Origin: a bacterium
GTDB lineage: Bacteria > Myxococcota_A > UBA9160 > SZUA-336
Direction of reading: 5' to 3'
Length of the DNA stretch: 52,304 nucleotides
NCBI GenBank assembly: GCA_024226335.1
Contig: JAAELY010000170.1
Coordinates: 1 to 52,304, forward strand
Positions within the stretch are counted from its first letter, which is position 1. Every line of letters begins with the position of its first letter. Position numbers and translations under genes: made by a program. This document shows, in pieces, positions 25,034 to 33,460 of the stretch. The notes beneath the pieces are model-generated. The model did no database searches. It was not told the origin of the DNA and saw nothing but the letters and a program-made list of their open reading frames with translations.

Positions 25034-26191
25034 TCAGGGCAGGCCCAGGATCGCGATACCGCACGCGGTGGGATGTCCACCGATATTGTGACTCAAGGCG
25101 ATCTGGGGATTCTTCACCTGACGCCCCTCGGCACGCCCCTGTAACTGAAGCACGTTCTCGTAGAGCATACGCACTCCGGTAGCACCCGTGGGATGGCCGA
25201 AGGTCTTCAGGCCTCCGTCCGTGTTCACCGGCAACTCCCCCGTCAGTTCGAACACGCCGTCTTTCACCAGATGGCGGGCCTCACCCTTCTCACAGAATCC
25301 CAGGTCTTCGTAGCTCAATAACTCCGTCAGTGTGAAGCAATCGTGCAATTGCGCCACGTCGATCTGCTCGCGCGGATTTGTGATGCCGGCCTGCTCGTAG
25401 ACGTCCTTGGCGGCCCAACCCGTGGGTTTCCACGACAGGAAGTCGTTACTCGGATCCTTCTGAGGATTGGGGCCTGCGATCACCGTGACGCCCTTCACCA
25501 GCACGGGCTTTTCGCTGTAGTTCTTTGCCAGATCGGCACGCGTGATGATCGCGGCGGCGGCGCCGTCGGTCTGGGCACAACAGTCGTACAGGCCGAATGG
25601 CCACGAGACCATGCGTGCATTCAATGCGTCTTCGATCGTGATCTCGCGCTTCAAGAACGACAGGGGGGCGAGCGTTCCGTTGTGGTGATTCTTGACCGCG
25701 ATGCGCGCGAGGTCCTCGCGGCTGGCCCCGAACTTGTCGAAGTAGGTGGCGGCGCAGAGCGAGAACCAGCTGGCCGGAGTCTTGGGAAGATCCCGAACGC
25801 CGTCCATCATGACCGACGGCCCCGAGACTCCGCGATCCTTCGGCTTGTCATAGCCCAGCACCAGTACCGTGTCGTACATGCCAGCGGCGATCGACATCAC
25901 GCCGCAGCGCAGCGTATCGGTGCCGGTGGCGCAGTAGTTGTAGACCTCGGTAATCGGTTTGTTGAACAGCTTCAACGCGTCGCTGAGTTCGTGCGGTCCC
26001 TTGTTGGAGTAGAGGCTTCCGCTGAAAACCGCATCGATCTGCTCCTGCGGATTTTCGATTCCAGCATCCGCATAGGCTCCATAGGCGGCATCGACGATCA
26101 TATCGGAGGGTGACTGATCCCAGTTCTCGCCGAACTTGCACGCACCGACTCCGACGATCGCGACCTTGTCTCGAATTCCCTCGCGTGCCAT
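25034..26191 (-). CDS. SCP-x/Ltp-type thiolase
   Basis: A 385-residue thiolase of the sterol-carrier-protein-x group, which cleaves 3-ketoacyl-CoA with CoA. The nucleophilic Cys87 is in YNYCATGTDTLR, the His/Cys pair in LHDCFTLTEL (His283, Cys285), the Gly-His-Pro box in GGLKTFGHPTGATG (His333), and the acid/base Cys377 in SHNIGGHPTACG. All catalytic residues are present, unlike the retro-aldolase Ltp2, whose cysteine is lost. It is 3 bases after the HMG-CoA-synthase-like/DUF35 fusion, which suggests a thiolase-DUF35 complex as in archaea and in steroid degraders. Confidence 0.9.
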   Translation of the reverse strand: MAREGIRDKVAIVGVGACKFGENWDQSPSDMIVDAAYGAYADAGIENPQEQIDAVFSGSLYSNKGPHELSDALKLFNKPITEVYNYCATGTDTLRCGVMSIAAGMYDTVLVLGYDKPKDRGVSGPSVMMDGVRDLPKTPASWFSLCAATYFDKFGASREDLARIAVKNHHNGTLAPLSFLKREITIEDALNARMVSWPFGLYDCCAQTDGAAAAIITRADLAKNYSEKPVLVKGVTVIAGPNPQKDPSNDFLSWKPTGWAAKDVYEQAGITNPREQIDVAQLHDCFTLTELLSYEDLGFCEKGEARHLVKDGVFELTGELPVNTDGGLKTFGHPTGATGVRMLYENVLQLQGRAEGRQVKNPQIALSHNIGGHPTACGIAILGLP

Positions 26192-26194
26192 CAG

Positions 26195-27616
26195 CTACTC
26201 CGCATCCTGTGAGGGCGTTGGGGTGCCCTTCCAGTAGTAGTTCGGTCTTCCACCACCCTCGTGGATGCGCCGGAAGGTAAATTCGATCGGCAGGCCGATC
26301 TTCGTGTCTTCCGGAGTGCAGTCCACCAATTGCAGGTGGATTCTCGCGCCGTCGACTTCGCTTATCGTGACGATCGTGGGCGGGTCAGGTGTCGGGAAAA
26401 AGAAGTCGAAGGTAAACGTGACCACCTTGCCGATGCGATCCGAAAGCCGGTACGAATCGAAGTCGTCCTTGGCGAAACAGGTCTCGCAGACGCGCTGGTT
26501 CGGAAACTGCACCGTCTGGCAGGCGCGGCACTTCTGGCCGCGTAGGCTCACGTCCTCGTCGCGCTCTCGGAAGTGGATGGTCGCCGGAAGTCCCGGGTCC
26601 TTGGCGCGTTGCCACTCACTGGCTTCGAGTGTTCGCGACTTCAGGTATTTGTCATAGCTCGACAGCGGACGTCGTCGCTTCAGATGCCAGCCCACGCCGC
26701 GGCGTCGTTCGAGTTTCTCGACGTGCTCGGTCACTGTAAAGGCGGTGGCTTCCGCGCCGTCGCCGTAATTCACTACGAGCAGCCGCTCACCAGGTTGGGC
26801 CGTTTCGAGTGCTGCAGCGAGTTGAATGGGCGCGAAGGCCACGCCCGCGTTGCCGAGTTTTCCGAAAAGCGGATCTTGCAGCTGCTCTCGATTGAGTTTC
26901 AAGGCCCGCACCACACCGCCGTGACTGCGTCTATCCGGGCCGTAGAGCGCCACGCGCTGAAAGTCCGAGATCGCGCTGCCCGTTCTTTCGAGCAGTCCGT
27001 TCACTGCCTCGACGCTGCGCGGCGTATAGCCCTCCTGGACGACGAAACGGTTTTCCCATGTGTGGACGAATGCTTCGCCTTCCCCGCGCCAGACGTCGAC
27101 GATCTCATCGGACACACTGAAGGAATCGTCGAGCGTCGCAATCACATCGCGGTCGCTGATCAGGAAAGCTGCGGCGCCATCGCCGAAGTCCGCTTCCAGG
27201 CTCGATCCAGGCGCGCCCATCCGGCAGTCGCTCGCAATCACGAGTACCGAGCGGGCCGATCCGGCCGTGACCGCGTCTGCTGCGCTGCGGAGCGCGATCG
27301 TGCCGGCGCGCAGCGAACCACTGTGGTCTGCGGTCCGCACATCCCGCCGCAGGTCGAGGGCCTTGGCGATCAGTGCGGCTCCCTGTTTTTCTCGGAACGG
27401 ATAGGTGGTCGAAGCGAAGAAGAGCGCGTCGACCTGGGATCGGTCCAATCCGCGCAGGCAGTTGAGGCCCGCACTCACGGCCATGGTCACGCTGTCCTCG
27501 TCGTTCCAGGCGACAGACTTTTCGGGCCCGTCTTCCTTGGCCGGTCGGCCGGCGATCAAGGCCAGCGGAAGTCGGGTGCGCGGAACGTAGGCGCCGTAGC
27601 ACTGGATACCGGTCAC
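26195..27616 (-). CDS. HMG-CoA-synthase-like/DUF35 OB-fold fusion protein
   Basis: A 473-residue two-domain protein. Residues 1-300 have the thiolase-superfamily (HMG-CoA synthase/KAS III) fold, with GLDRSQVDALFFAST and LVIASDCRMG strands, but the nucleophilic Cys is missing: the segment ADHSGSLRAGT (96-106) has Ser and Leu where Cys is expected. Residues 350-473 form a DUF35 unit, with a zinc ribbon of Cys363, Cys366, Cys377 and Cys380 followed by an OB fold (KVVTFTFDFFF). In archaea these are separate subunits bridging a thiolase and HMG-CoA synthase. Here the fused, probably inactive synthase domain may only dock the neighbouring thiolase. Spacing to that gene is 3 bases. Confidence 0.8.
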   Translation of the reverse strand: MTGIQCYGAYVPRTRLPLALIAGRPAKEDGPEKSVAWNDEDSVTMAVSAGLNCLRGLDRSQVDALFFASTTYPFREKQGAALIAKALDLRRDVRTADHSGSLRAGTIALRSAADAVTAGSARSVLVIASDCRMGAPGSSLEADFGDGAAAFLISDRDVIATLDDSFSVSDEIVDVWRGEGEAFVHTWENRFVVQEGYTPRSVEAVNGLLERTGSAISDFQRVALYGPDRRSHGGVVRALKLNREQLQDPLFGKLGNAGVAFAPIQLAAALETAQPGERLLVVNYGDGAEATAFTVTEHVEKLERRRGVGWHLKRRRPLSSYDKYLKSRTLEASEWQRAKDPGLPATIHFRERDEDVSLRGQKCRACQTVQFPNQRVCETCFAKDDFDSYRLSDRIGKVVTFTFDFFFPTPDPPTIVTISEVDGARIHLQLVDCTPEDTKIGLPIEFTFRRIHEGGGRPNYYWKGTPTPSQDAE

Positions 27617-27620
27617 GGAT

Positions 27621-28511
27621 TCATTTTCCCTTCGGCTTTACGCCGTCGTAGAACGGGTAGGGGGTCTTCATCAGTCCTACGGCTTCCATATGGTTTTTCA
27701 GATGCGTCTCGAAGTGCTTTTCCAGGTCTTCGACGCCCCAGCCGCCTTCTTTGTACATGCCAGTACCGTACCTCGGTTGCTCGAGCATGACGACCCGCTC
27801 GCCACCGCTGCCGAAGATCTGTCCGCTGACCCAGTTTGCTTTATCACCGCACAGGAATGCCACGAAGGCTCCGTTGCGGGTCGGGTCGATGAACGGCAGT
27901 TCGACATCCTTGCCGTCGGGACCCTTGTAGGTCGCCGACATGCGGGTCGTGCCCGTCGGACTGATCGCATTCACGCGAATCCCGTAGCGCGCCAGTTCCA
28001 GGGCCCACGTGTAGGTCAGTGAAGCGATCGCGCCTTTGGAGGCAGCGTAGTTGCTCTGACCGAAATTCCCGAAGTGCGCAGCCGACACCGTGTTGACGAT
28101 CGAGCCGCCCGTGCCCTGATCCTTCATGCGCAGGGCTGCTTCCTGGGAGCACATGAACGTGCCGTGCACGTGGACCCGCAAAACGTCGCCGAACTCATCG
28201 TCGCTCATCTTCAGAAACGAACGGTCGCGCATATTACCCGCGTTGTTCACCAGGATCTGGATACCGCCGAACGAATCCGCACATTGAGCGATCAGCGCCT
28301 GCGCGCCTTCGCGTGTGCCGATGTCGCTATCGTTGACTTCGGCCTTGCCGCCTTGCTCGCAGATCTCGTCGACGACCTTCTGGCCTTCGGTCGGGTCGAT
28401 GTCGTTGACGATCACGGAGGCGCCGTTTGCAGCCAGATGCAGGCAGTGTCCCCGTCCGATGCCCCGTCCCGCGCCGGTCACGACCGCCGCCTTGCCATCC
28501 AGAATTCCCAC
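27621..28511 (-). CDS. SDR, (3R)-hydroxyacyl-CoA dehydrogenase-like (MFE-2/17beta-HSD4 type)
   Basis: A 296-residue short-chain dehydrogenase. It has TGAGRGIG (residues 12-19), NNAGNMRDRSFLKM, which is the phrase typical of MFE-2-type 3R-hydroxyacyl-CoA dehydrogenases, and the catalytic TVSAAHFG serine with Tyr-x-x-x-Lys in SNYAASKGAI. NAD(H) is favoured by an acidic residue at the end of strand 2 (NDID). The longer C-terminus (about 50 residues past the core) is shared with the steroid/bile-acid oxidising branch. It sits between an ACAD and the HMGS/DUF35 gene, matching an oxidation step after hydration. Confidence 0.88.
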   Translation of the reverse strand: MGILDGKAAVVTGAGRGIGRGHCLHLAANGASVIVNDIDPTEGQKVVDEICEQGGKAEVNDSDIGTREGAQALIAQCADSFGGIQILVNNAGNMRDRSFLKMSDDEFGDVLRVHVHGTFMCSQEAALRMKDQGTGGSIVNTVSAAHFGNFGQSNYAASKGAIASLTYTWALELARYGIRVNAISPTGTTRMSATYKGPDGKDVELPFIDPTRNGAFVAFLCGDKANWVSGQIFGSGGERVVMLEQPRYGTGMYKEGGWGVEDLEKHFETHLKNHMEAVGLMKTPYPFYDGVKPKGK

Positions 28512-28520
28512 GTTGGACTC

Positions 28521-29498
28521 CTATTCGCGCGCGTCTGCGAGCGCGATTGCGACCCGTTCCGAATGCTCGTCGATCGAACCGAAACAGTTCTCGAGTACCC
28601 AGCTACGCTTCAGGTAGTAGTGCACCGGAACTTCCCAGGTGAATCCCATTCCGCCGTGAACCTGAATGCAGGCTCCGGAGTTTCGCAAGGCCGCCTCACT
28701 CGAAATGATCTTGGCGCTGCCGACGGCCCGATCGATATCGCCGACCGACGGTTGGTCGAGCGTCGCACCGGCCGCATAAGCGGCCGCGCGTGCGACCTCC
28801 TGCTTGACGAACATATCGGCCATCATGTGCTTCATGGCCTGGAACGAGCCGATGGGCCGTCCGAATTGTTCGCGCTGTTTCGAGTACTCGAGGGCCATTT
28901 CGAGTGTGGCTTCGGCGATCCCCAGAAGCAGGGCCGAGGCGAGCGTCGCGCCTTCCAGTCGCAGGCGCTGCGCGACCTCGGGTCCGGCGATCTTCTCACC
29001 GGCTGGCAGATTCGCGACGTGGTGCAGCGGAGTCAGCGGATCGAGTGGCGTGGCGATCGCTGCGGCCTCGAGTTCCCGCGGATCGATGCGGAACACGCCG
29101 GTGTCGCGCAGTGCGAGCAGCACGTCGAGGCTCTCGAGATGTTCGACGAGCACCGGTTCGATGTCGGCTTCGACTCCGCCCACGACGGTCTCGCCGGTGG
29201 CTGCACCTTTGACCAGACCCGCGGCCAGATGGCTCCAGACCAGAGGCCCTGGAACGACCCGGCGACCGAGTTCGGCAAACACCAGTACGGCGTCGGCCGT
29301 GCCGAGTCCCACACCACCGGCCGACTCGGGTTCGCGAAGATTGAAAACTCCGAGTTCGGCGAGTTCAGTCCACAGGGAGCGATCGAAGCCCGCAGTTTCT
29401 TCGAAGCTCGCCAGTGAATCCAACGGCACGCGTCCGTCGCAGAAAGAACGCACGCCTTCGCGCAGCGCGAGCTGGTCTTCGTCGAGTTGAAAGTCCAT
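28521..29498 (-). CDS. Acyl-CoA dehydrogenase, short partner subunit
   Basis: A 325-residue ACAD homologue. N-terminal MDFQLDEDQLALREGVRSFC, the C-terminal REQFGRPIGSFQAMKHMMADM and IQVHGGMGFTWEVPVHYYLKRS are clear, but the middle beta domain is shortened and lacks the FAD-contact motif, so the chain is about 60 residues shorter than normal. This is the pattern of the beta subunit in heteromeric ACADs of steroid side-chain degradation. It follows the complete ACAD gene by 11 bases. Confidence 0.86.
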   Translation of the reverse strand: MDFQLDEDQLALREGVRSFCDGRVPLDSLASFEETAGFDRSLWTELAELGVFNLREPESAGGVGLGTADAVLVFAELGRRVVPGPLVWSHLAAGLVKGAATGETVVGGVEADIEPVLVEHLESLDVLLALRDTGVFRIDPRELEAAAIATPLDPLTPLHHVANLPAGEKIAGPEVAQRLRLEGATLASALLLGIAEATLEMALEYSKQREQFGRPIGSFQAMKHMMADMFVKQEVARAAAYAAGATLDQPSVGDIDRAVGSAKIISSEAALRNSGACIQVHGGMGFTWEVPVHYYLKRSWVLENCFGSIDEHSERVAIALADARE

Positions 29499-29509
29499 TT
29501 CGTGCGGCC

Positions 29510-30727
29510 TCAGCTTTCCACGGCCGGTCGCGGCGGCGGCGCCGGTCGCGGCTCTCGGGGCAGTCCGAGAATGCGCTCGGAAATGATGTTGCGTTGAATC
29601 TGTGAAGTCCCGGCCGCGATCGTCAGCGAAAGAGCCTGCATCGAGCGCGCCAGAATGCGCTCACTCGGCAGACCCGCGACATCATCCCGACTCAACGCAG
29701 CCCGACCCAGCAGACGCACGCCGAACTCGGTGATGCGCTGGTACAGATCGGTGTAGAACAGCTTGACCGCAGATGCGCCCACGCCCGGAATTCCGGTCTT
29801 GCTCGATTCACACACCGAGAGCTTGACCATCGCCCAGAGTGCGTCGAGTTCAGCGGAGAAATGACCGAGCTGGCGACGCAATGCTCGGTCGTTCCAACCC
29901 TGGGGGCCCTCTGGTGCGCGCCGGGTCAGATCGACGAGCTCGGAAACGAACTGCTTCAGATGGATCATGTCGCTGGCGAAGGCGGCGCCGCGTTCGAAAC
30001 GGAAGGTGACTTCCTTGACGCGCCAGCCGTCGTTTTCTTTTCCGACGCGATTCGAAACCGGAATGCGCACGTTATCGAGGAAGACCTCGCTGAACTCGCC
30101 CTCGCCCGCGAGGGTGCGCAGGGGGCGGATCTCGATGCCCGGGGAATTCATGTCCATGATCAGCCAGGTGATGCCGCGGCTCTTGGCCTCCGGATCGGTG
30201 CGGACCAGCAACTCGCAGTAATCGGCGGCCTGCGCGAACGAACACCAGATCTTGTGACCGCTGACCACGTAGTGATCTCCGTCGACCTCGGCGCGGGTCG
30301 CGAGCGCAGCCAGATCGGAGCCCGCGCCGGGTTCGGAGAATCCCTGACACCAGACCTGTTCACCGGTCAGGATCTGCGGAACGTGGCACTTTTTCTGCTC
30401 TGGCGTGCCTTCGGCAATCAGCGTCGGACCGCCGTGCAGCATGCCGACGAAGTTCACGCCGATGTACGGGGCGTTTACCCGCGCGATTTCTTCGTAGTAC
30501 ACGAGTTGCTCGGTCGGGGAGCCATCGCGACCGCCGTACTCCTTTGGCCAGCTGATCCCCGCGTATCCGGCATCGAAGAGCTTGCGCTGCCAGCCCGTGT
30601 CGTAGGCGCGTCGCGCCGGCCAGTCATTCACCGGCGGTGGGGCGCCGTGAGCGGGCACCTCCCGTTCCAGCCAGGTTCGCAGATCTGCGCGAAATTCCTC
30701 GTCTTTTTCGGAGTAGCGCAAGTCCAC
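29510..30727 (-). CDS. Acyl-CoA dehydrogenase, large partner subunit
   Basis: A 405-residue acyl-CoA dehydrogenase. SWPKEYGGRDGSPTEQLVYYEE, QGFSEPGAGSDLAALATRA, SGHKIWCSFAQAADY and the end GTSQIQRNIISERILGLPR are canonical FAD and substrate motifs. Translation most likely begins at GTG 30727: AGGAGG lies six bases before it, and the protein then starts DLRYSEKDEEFRADLRTWLE as usual. A longer frame to 30769 has no ribosome-binding site. First gene of the eight-gene operon; an inverted repeat at 30744-30764 overlaps its promoter region. Confidence 0.89.
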   Translation of the reverse strand: MDLRYSEKDEEFRADLRTWLEREVPAHGAPPPVNDWPARRAYDTGWQRKLFDAGYAGISWPKEYGGRDGSPTEQLVYYEEIARVNAPYIGVNFVGMLHGGPTLIAEGTPEQKKCHVPQILTGEQVWCQGFSEPGAGSDLAALATRAEVDGDHYVVSGHKIWCSFAQAADYCELLVRTDPEAKSRGITWLIMDMNSPGIEIRPLRTLAGEGEFSEVFLDNVRIPVSNRVGKENDGWRVKEVTFRFERGAAFASDMIHLKQFVSELVDLTRRAPEGPQGWNDRALRRQLGHFSAELDALWAMVKLSVCESSKTGIPGVGASAVKLFYTDLYQRITEFGVRLLGRAALSRDDVAGLPSERILARSMQALSLTIAAGTSQIQRNIISERILGLPREPRPAPPPRPAVES

Positions 30728-30743
30728 GGGGGCCTCCTTGAGA

Positions 30744-30764
30744 TACGATCCGCAGCGTATCGTA
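30744..30764. promoter_or_regulatory. Inverted repeat upstream of the acyl-CoA operon
   Basis: TACGAT-N9-ATCGTA forms a perfect dyad, with GATACG...CGTATC nested in it, 17-37 bases upstream of the GTG at 30727. The place and symmetry fit a TetR-type operator. The 51-base gap to the propeller lipoprotein gene holds nothing else. Confidence 0.5.
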
Positions 30765-30778
30765 AACACCCTACGGCG

Positions 30779-31822
30779 TCAAAACTCCGCTTCTGCGGTT
30801 CCGGCACCCTTCTCCGGAGTCTCGCCCGTCCAGTCCACGTCCAGCGGATAGGCCATCGGACCCGGTCCCAGCAGTCGTAGAGGAATTCCGCCAACCAGGC
30901 TTTCGATCCAGATCTCACTGGGCAAGCCGGCGTGTTCGACAGCGGAATCGGCCAGAAGAATCAGAGCCCGGTCAGCCGAGAGTGGCCTGGCATCGACCAT
31001 TCTGGCGCCATCCCGAACCCGGACTCGGGCTTCGCAGCCCGATTCGGGGCTCCTACACAGCATCAACCCGCTGTTCTGGCGCGCGAATACACCTCGTTCG
31101 TCCCACCAGGCGGGCATGCTTCCGCCCGGCGCCGGACGATCGGGGTTCGCGCCGTCGCGAATCGGAACCAGGTCTCCGAGCAGATCCGACGGCAGTGCGA
31201 AGAGTCTCGGGAAAGGAACGCTCTGGCCCGCAAACGAAAGCCCGCCGCCGTCGTCCCCAGCGTCTGGATTCACCATGCGCGCGACCAGCAGCATTTCGCC
31301 ATCCGGGCTCCAGCGCGGTTCGTCCAGGTTCTGCTCCCGTCGGGCGATCAGCTGCGGGCTGGGTTCTTCGAGCGACCAGATTTCGAGGCGGCTCTCGCCC
31401 GCGTCGTCGATATCGACGCTCAGCGCCAGAGATGTGGCGTCGGGGGAAGGCTCGGCACCGTAGATGTGTCCTGGGTTTCCGATCGCTACGGGCTCGGAAC
31501 CGTCCAGGGTTACGAGGAGCAGCTGCGTCGCGGGCAACTCGCCCGGTACATCGGTGGCGATCTCGCGGCCAACCAGAAGTCGCCGCGGTCCGAGCCAGCG
31601 CACTTCGCGCGGGTCATCGATCTCGACCGCGGTTGCTCCCGCCGAGTCGTAGATCCAGAGCCGGCGATCCGGTAGCTCGTCGGCTTCACCCAGGTGCCAG
31701 ATCACGGCGATTCGTCCGGGGCCGGAGAATGCGGGTACCGGTCCGTCCCCTGGCTGGCACGCGGAAATACCCGTCCAGAGGTACGCCAAAAGCAGAATTC
31801 GCGGATTTCCGGGGATTCTCAT
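30779..31822 (-). CDS. Beta-propeller (TolB/WD40-like) lipoprotein
   Basis: A 347-residue predicted lipoprotein. The N-terminus NPRILLLAYLWTGISAC gives a lipobox (ISAC) with Cys22 as the lipidated residue. The mature part has repeated motifs of TolB-like propellers (AEPSPDATSLALSVD, DEPRWSPDGEMLLVARM, WWDERGVFARQNS). The role is unknown; it could sense or stabilise envelope components. ATG 31822 is chosen because the signal peptide begins there; in-frame sequence upstream is not a signal. Divergent from the DUF1329 gene. Confidence 0.75.
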   Translation of the reverse strand: MRIPGNPRILLLAYLWTGISACQPGDGPVPAFSGPGRIAVIWHLGEADELPDRRLWIYDSAGATAVEIDDPREVRWLGPRRLLVGREIATDVPGELPATQLLLVTLDGSEPVAIGNPGHIYGAEPSPDATSLALSVDIDDAGESRLEIWSLEEPSPQLIARREQNLDEPRWSPDGEMLLVARMVNPDAGDDGGGLSFAGQSVPFPRLFALPSDLLGDLVPIRDGANPDRPAPGGSMPAWWDERGVFARQNSGLMLCRSPESGCEARVRVRDGARMVDARPLSADRALILLADSAVEHAGLPSEIWIESLVGGIPLRLLGPGPMAYPLDVDWTGETPEKGAGTAEAEF

Positions 31823-32121
31823 GGGGTCGGCCGGGTTTCTGGGGTTCGGGGCGTTGAGCCCAGTCTTTGGATCACATCGCTCTCTGAAGACTAGAGCCGC
31901 GAGTTTGAACGGATTTTCGTCGCTGCCCGGAGGTGCTTGGGCTCGGGAATGCACCCGAGGTCACTTGACATTTGTGCCCTCTGGAAGCGAACAATGGGGT
32001 ACGGTGAAACCCCCGGGAGGGAAGGTGGAGCGTTCTGCTTTCGCATTACCGCATCCGCTCGGGCTTCGTAGTCCGTCAGTAGTGTCAGAATTTTCTCTCC
32101 CCAGGTACAGGAGAAATCGGT
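31823..32121. promoter_or_regulatory. Divergent intergenic region, lipoprotein/DUF1329
   Basis: About 300 bases without a gene. It contains TTGACA at 31965-31970 with AACAAT at 31990-31995 (spacing 19), a possible but poor sigma-70 promoter toward DUF1329, and AGGAG about 10 bases before ATG 32122. No convincing palindrome seen. Confidence 0.3.
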
Positions 32122-33456
32122 ATGCGGCGCATTGCCATGCTTCTCGCGGTCGTTCTGGTCATGCCAGCGATCGGATCCGCTCAGGAGAGCGGAAGTGACG
32201 CGATTCCAGGTGTTCCCTTCAAGGAAGGCGACACCATCAGTTTCGAAAAGCTCGAAAGCCTGAAGAACTACCTGCCCCCGCTGTTCTGGGAGCATCGCGA
32301 GTATTTCTTCTACGAGGGCATGGAGCTGACGATCGGCCCGGCGCACCGCGAGTACGGCGCCTCGCCGGAGTACGAAGCCGCGACCAAGAAGTTCGCCGGA
32401 AAATCGTCGATCGGCCCCGATGGTTCTCTGGTCGGGCACAAGGCCGGCCAGCCCTTTGACAACGACAAGATCGATTGCAAGGGCGACCCGGATGCCGGTG
32501 CGAAGATCATCTGGAACTTCAACAAGGCCTGGAACGGGGATGGGGCGCAGTCCACCTGGTCGTATACCTACTGGGATCGCGGAGAGCAGTTGCCGCTGTA
32601 CTACGAGGGCAAGGCCAAGGGGATCTCCCTGACCAAGCGCGTCGAGTCAAAGTATCTCGACGAGAACGAGGGCAATATCTTCGCCAAGGAGAAGCGCCAG
32701 GGCGTGTTTGGCATCGAGGTCGAGGCTCCCTTTGATGCGCGCGGCATCCAGCTCCTGACCTATACCTACGCCACGTCGGACGGTCCGCTCAAGGATGCCA
32801 AGAACGACGACACCTGGGTGTATCTTCCCGACCTGCGGCGCGTGCGCCGCATATCGACGGCGCAGCGCACCGACTCCGTACAGGGTACGGACTTCACCAT
32901 GGACGACCTGCGCAGCTTCTCGGGCAAGCCCCCTCAGTACGAGTGGGAGTGCCTGGGCGAAGCCGATGTCGTCGCGCCGATGAACACCCAGGATCTCGCC
33001 TACCCGTACAAGGACGATTACAACTTCGGTCCGTACGGTTTCAGCTTCGCGAACGACCAGTGGGAGCTGCGCCACGCGTGGATCGTGCGCTTCGATCCGA
33101 GGAATGAGGATCACCCGTACCACCACAAGGACATCTACATCGACAAGGAGTCCGGCGAGCCGCTGTACAGCTTCGCATTCGATCGCAAGAAGGAGCTGTG
33201 GAAGGTCATCTGGCACAACCATCGCTACAGCGAGGACCAGGTTGCGGACCCGAAGGACAGCGCCGGTGGCTGGTATCCTGTCTGGGATGGCATCACCAAG
33301 GTCAACGACCAGCGTGTTATCAGCGACATCATCGTGAACGTCCAGACGGGTACCGGCAATCGTATCGAGTTCTGGAACAGCCACGGCCGGCCCCTCAAGA
33401 GCAAGGGCAAGATTCGTCGCTACATCGATATCGGCCGTCTGAACAAGGGTCGATAA
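32122..33456 (+). CDS. DUF1329-family outer-membrane/periplasmic protein
   Basis: A 444-residue protein of the DUF1329 family, a LolA/LolB-related fold often encoded with RND transporters or lipid-degradation genes and suspected to move hydrophobic molecules in the envelope. Residues 1-20 are a signal peptide (MRRIAMLLAVVLVMPAIGSA, cut before QE). The body shows DDTWVYLPDLRRVRRISTAQRTDSVQGTDF and the C-terminal half rich in Trp/His/Asp, typical of the family. Length is standard (about 430-460). No lipobox Cys is seen. It is 4 bases from the LLM gene and probably co-transcribed with it. Confidence 0.87.
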   Translation: MRRIAMLLAVVLVMPAIGSAQESGSDAIPGVPFKEGDTISFEKLESLKNYLPPLFWEHREYFFYEGMELTIGPAHREYGASPEYEAATKKFAGKSSIGPDGSLVGHKAGQPFDNDKIDCKGDPDAGAKIIWNFNKAWNGDGAQSTWSYTYWDRGEQLPLYYEGKAKGISLTKRVESKYLDENEGNIFAKEKRQGVFGIEVEAPFDARGIQLLTYTYATSDGPLKDAKNDDTWVYLPDLRRVRRISTAQRTDSVQGTDFTMDDLRSFSGKPPQYEWECLGEADVVAPMNTQDLAYPYKDDYNFGPYGFSFANDQWELRHAWIVRFDPRNEDHPYHHKDIYIDKESGEPLYSFAFDRKKELWKVIWHNHRYSEDQVADPKDSAGGWYPVWDGITKVNDQRVISDIIVNVQTGTGNRIEFWNSHGRPLKSKGKIRRYIDIGRLNKGR

Positions 33457-33460
33457 CCCT

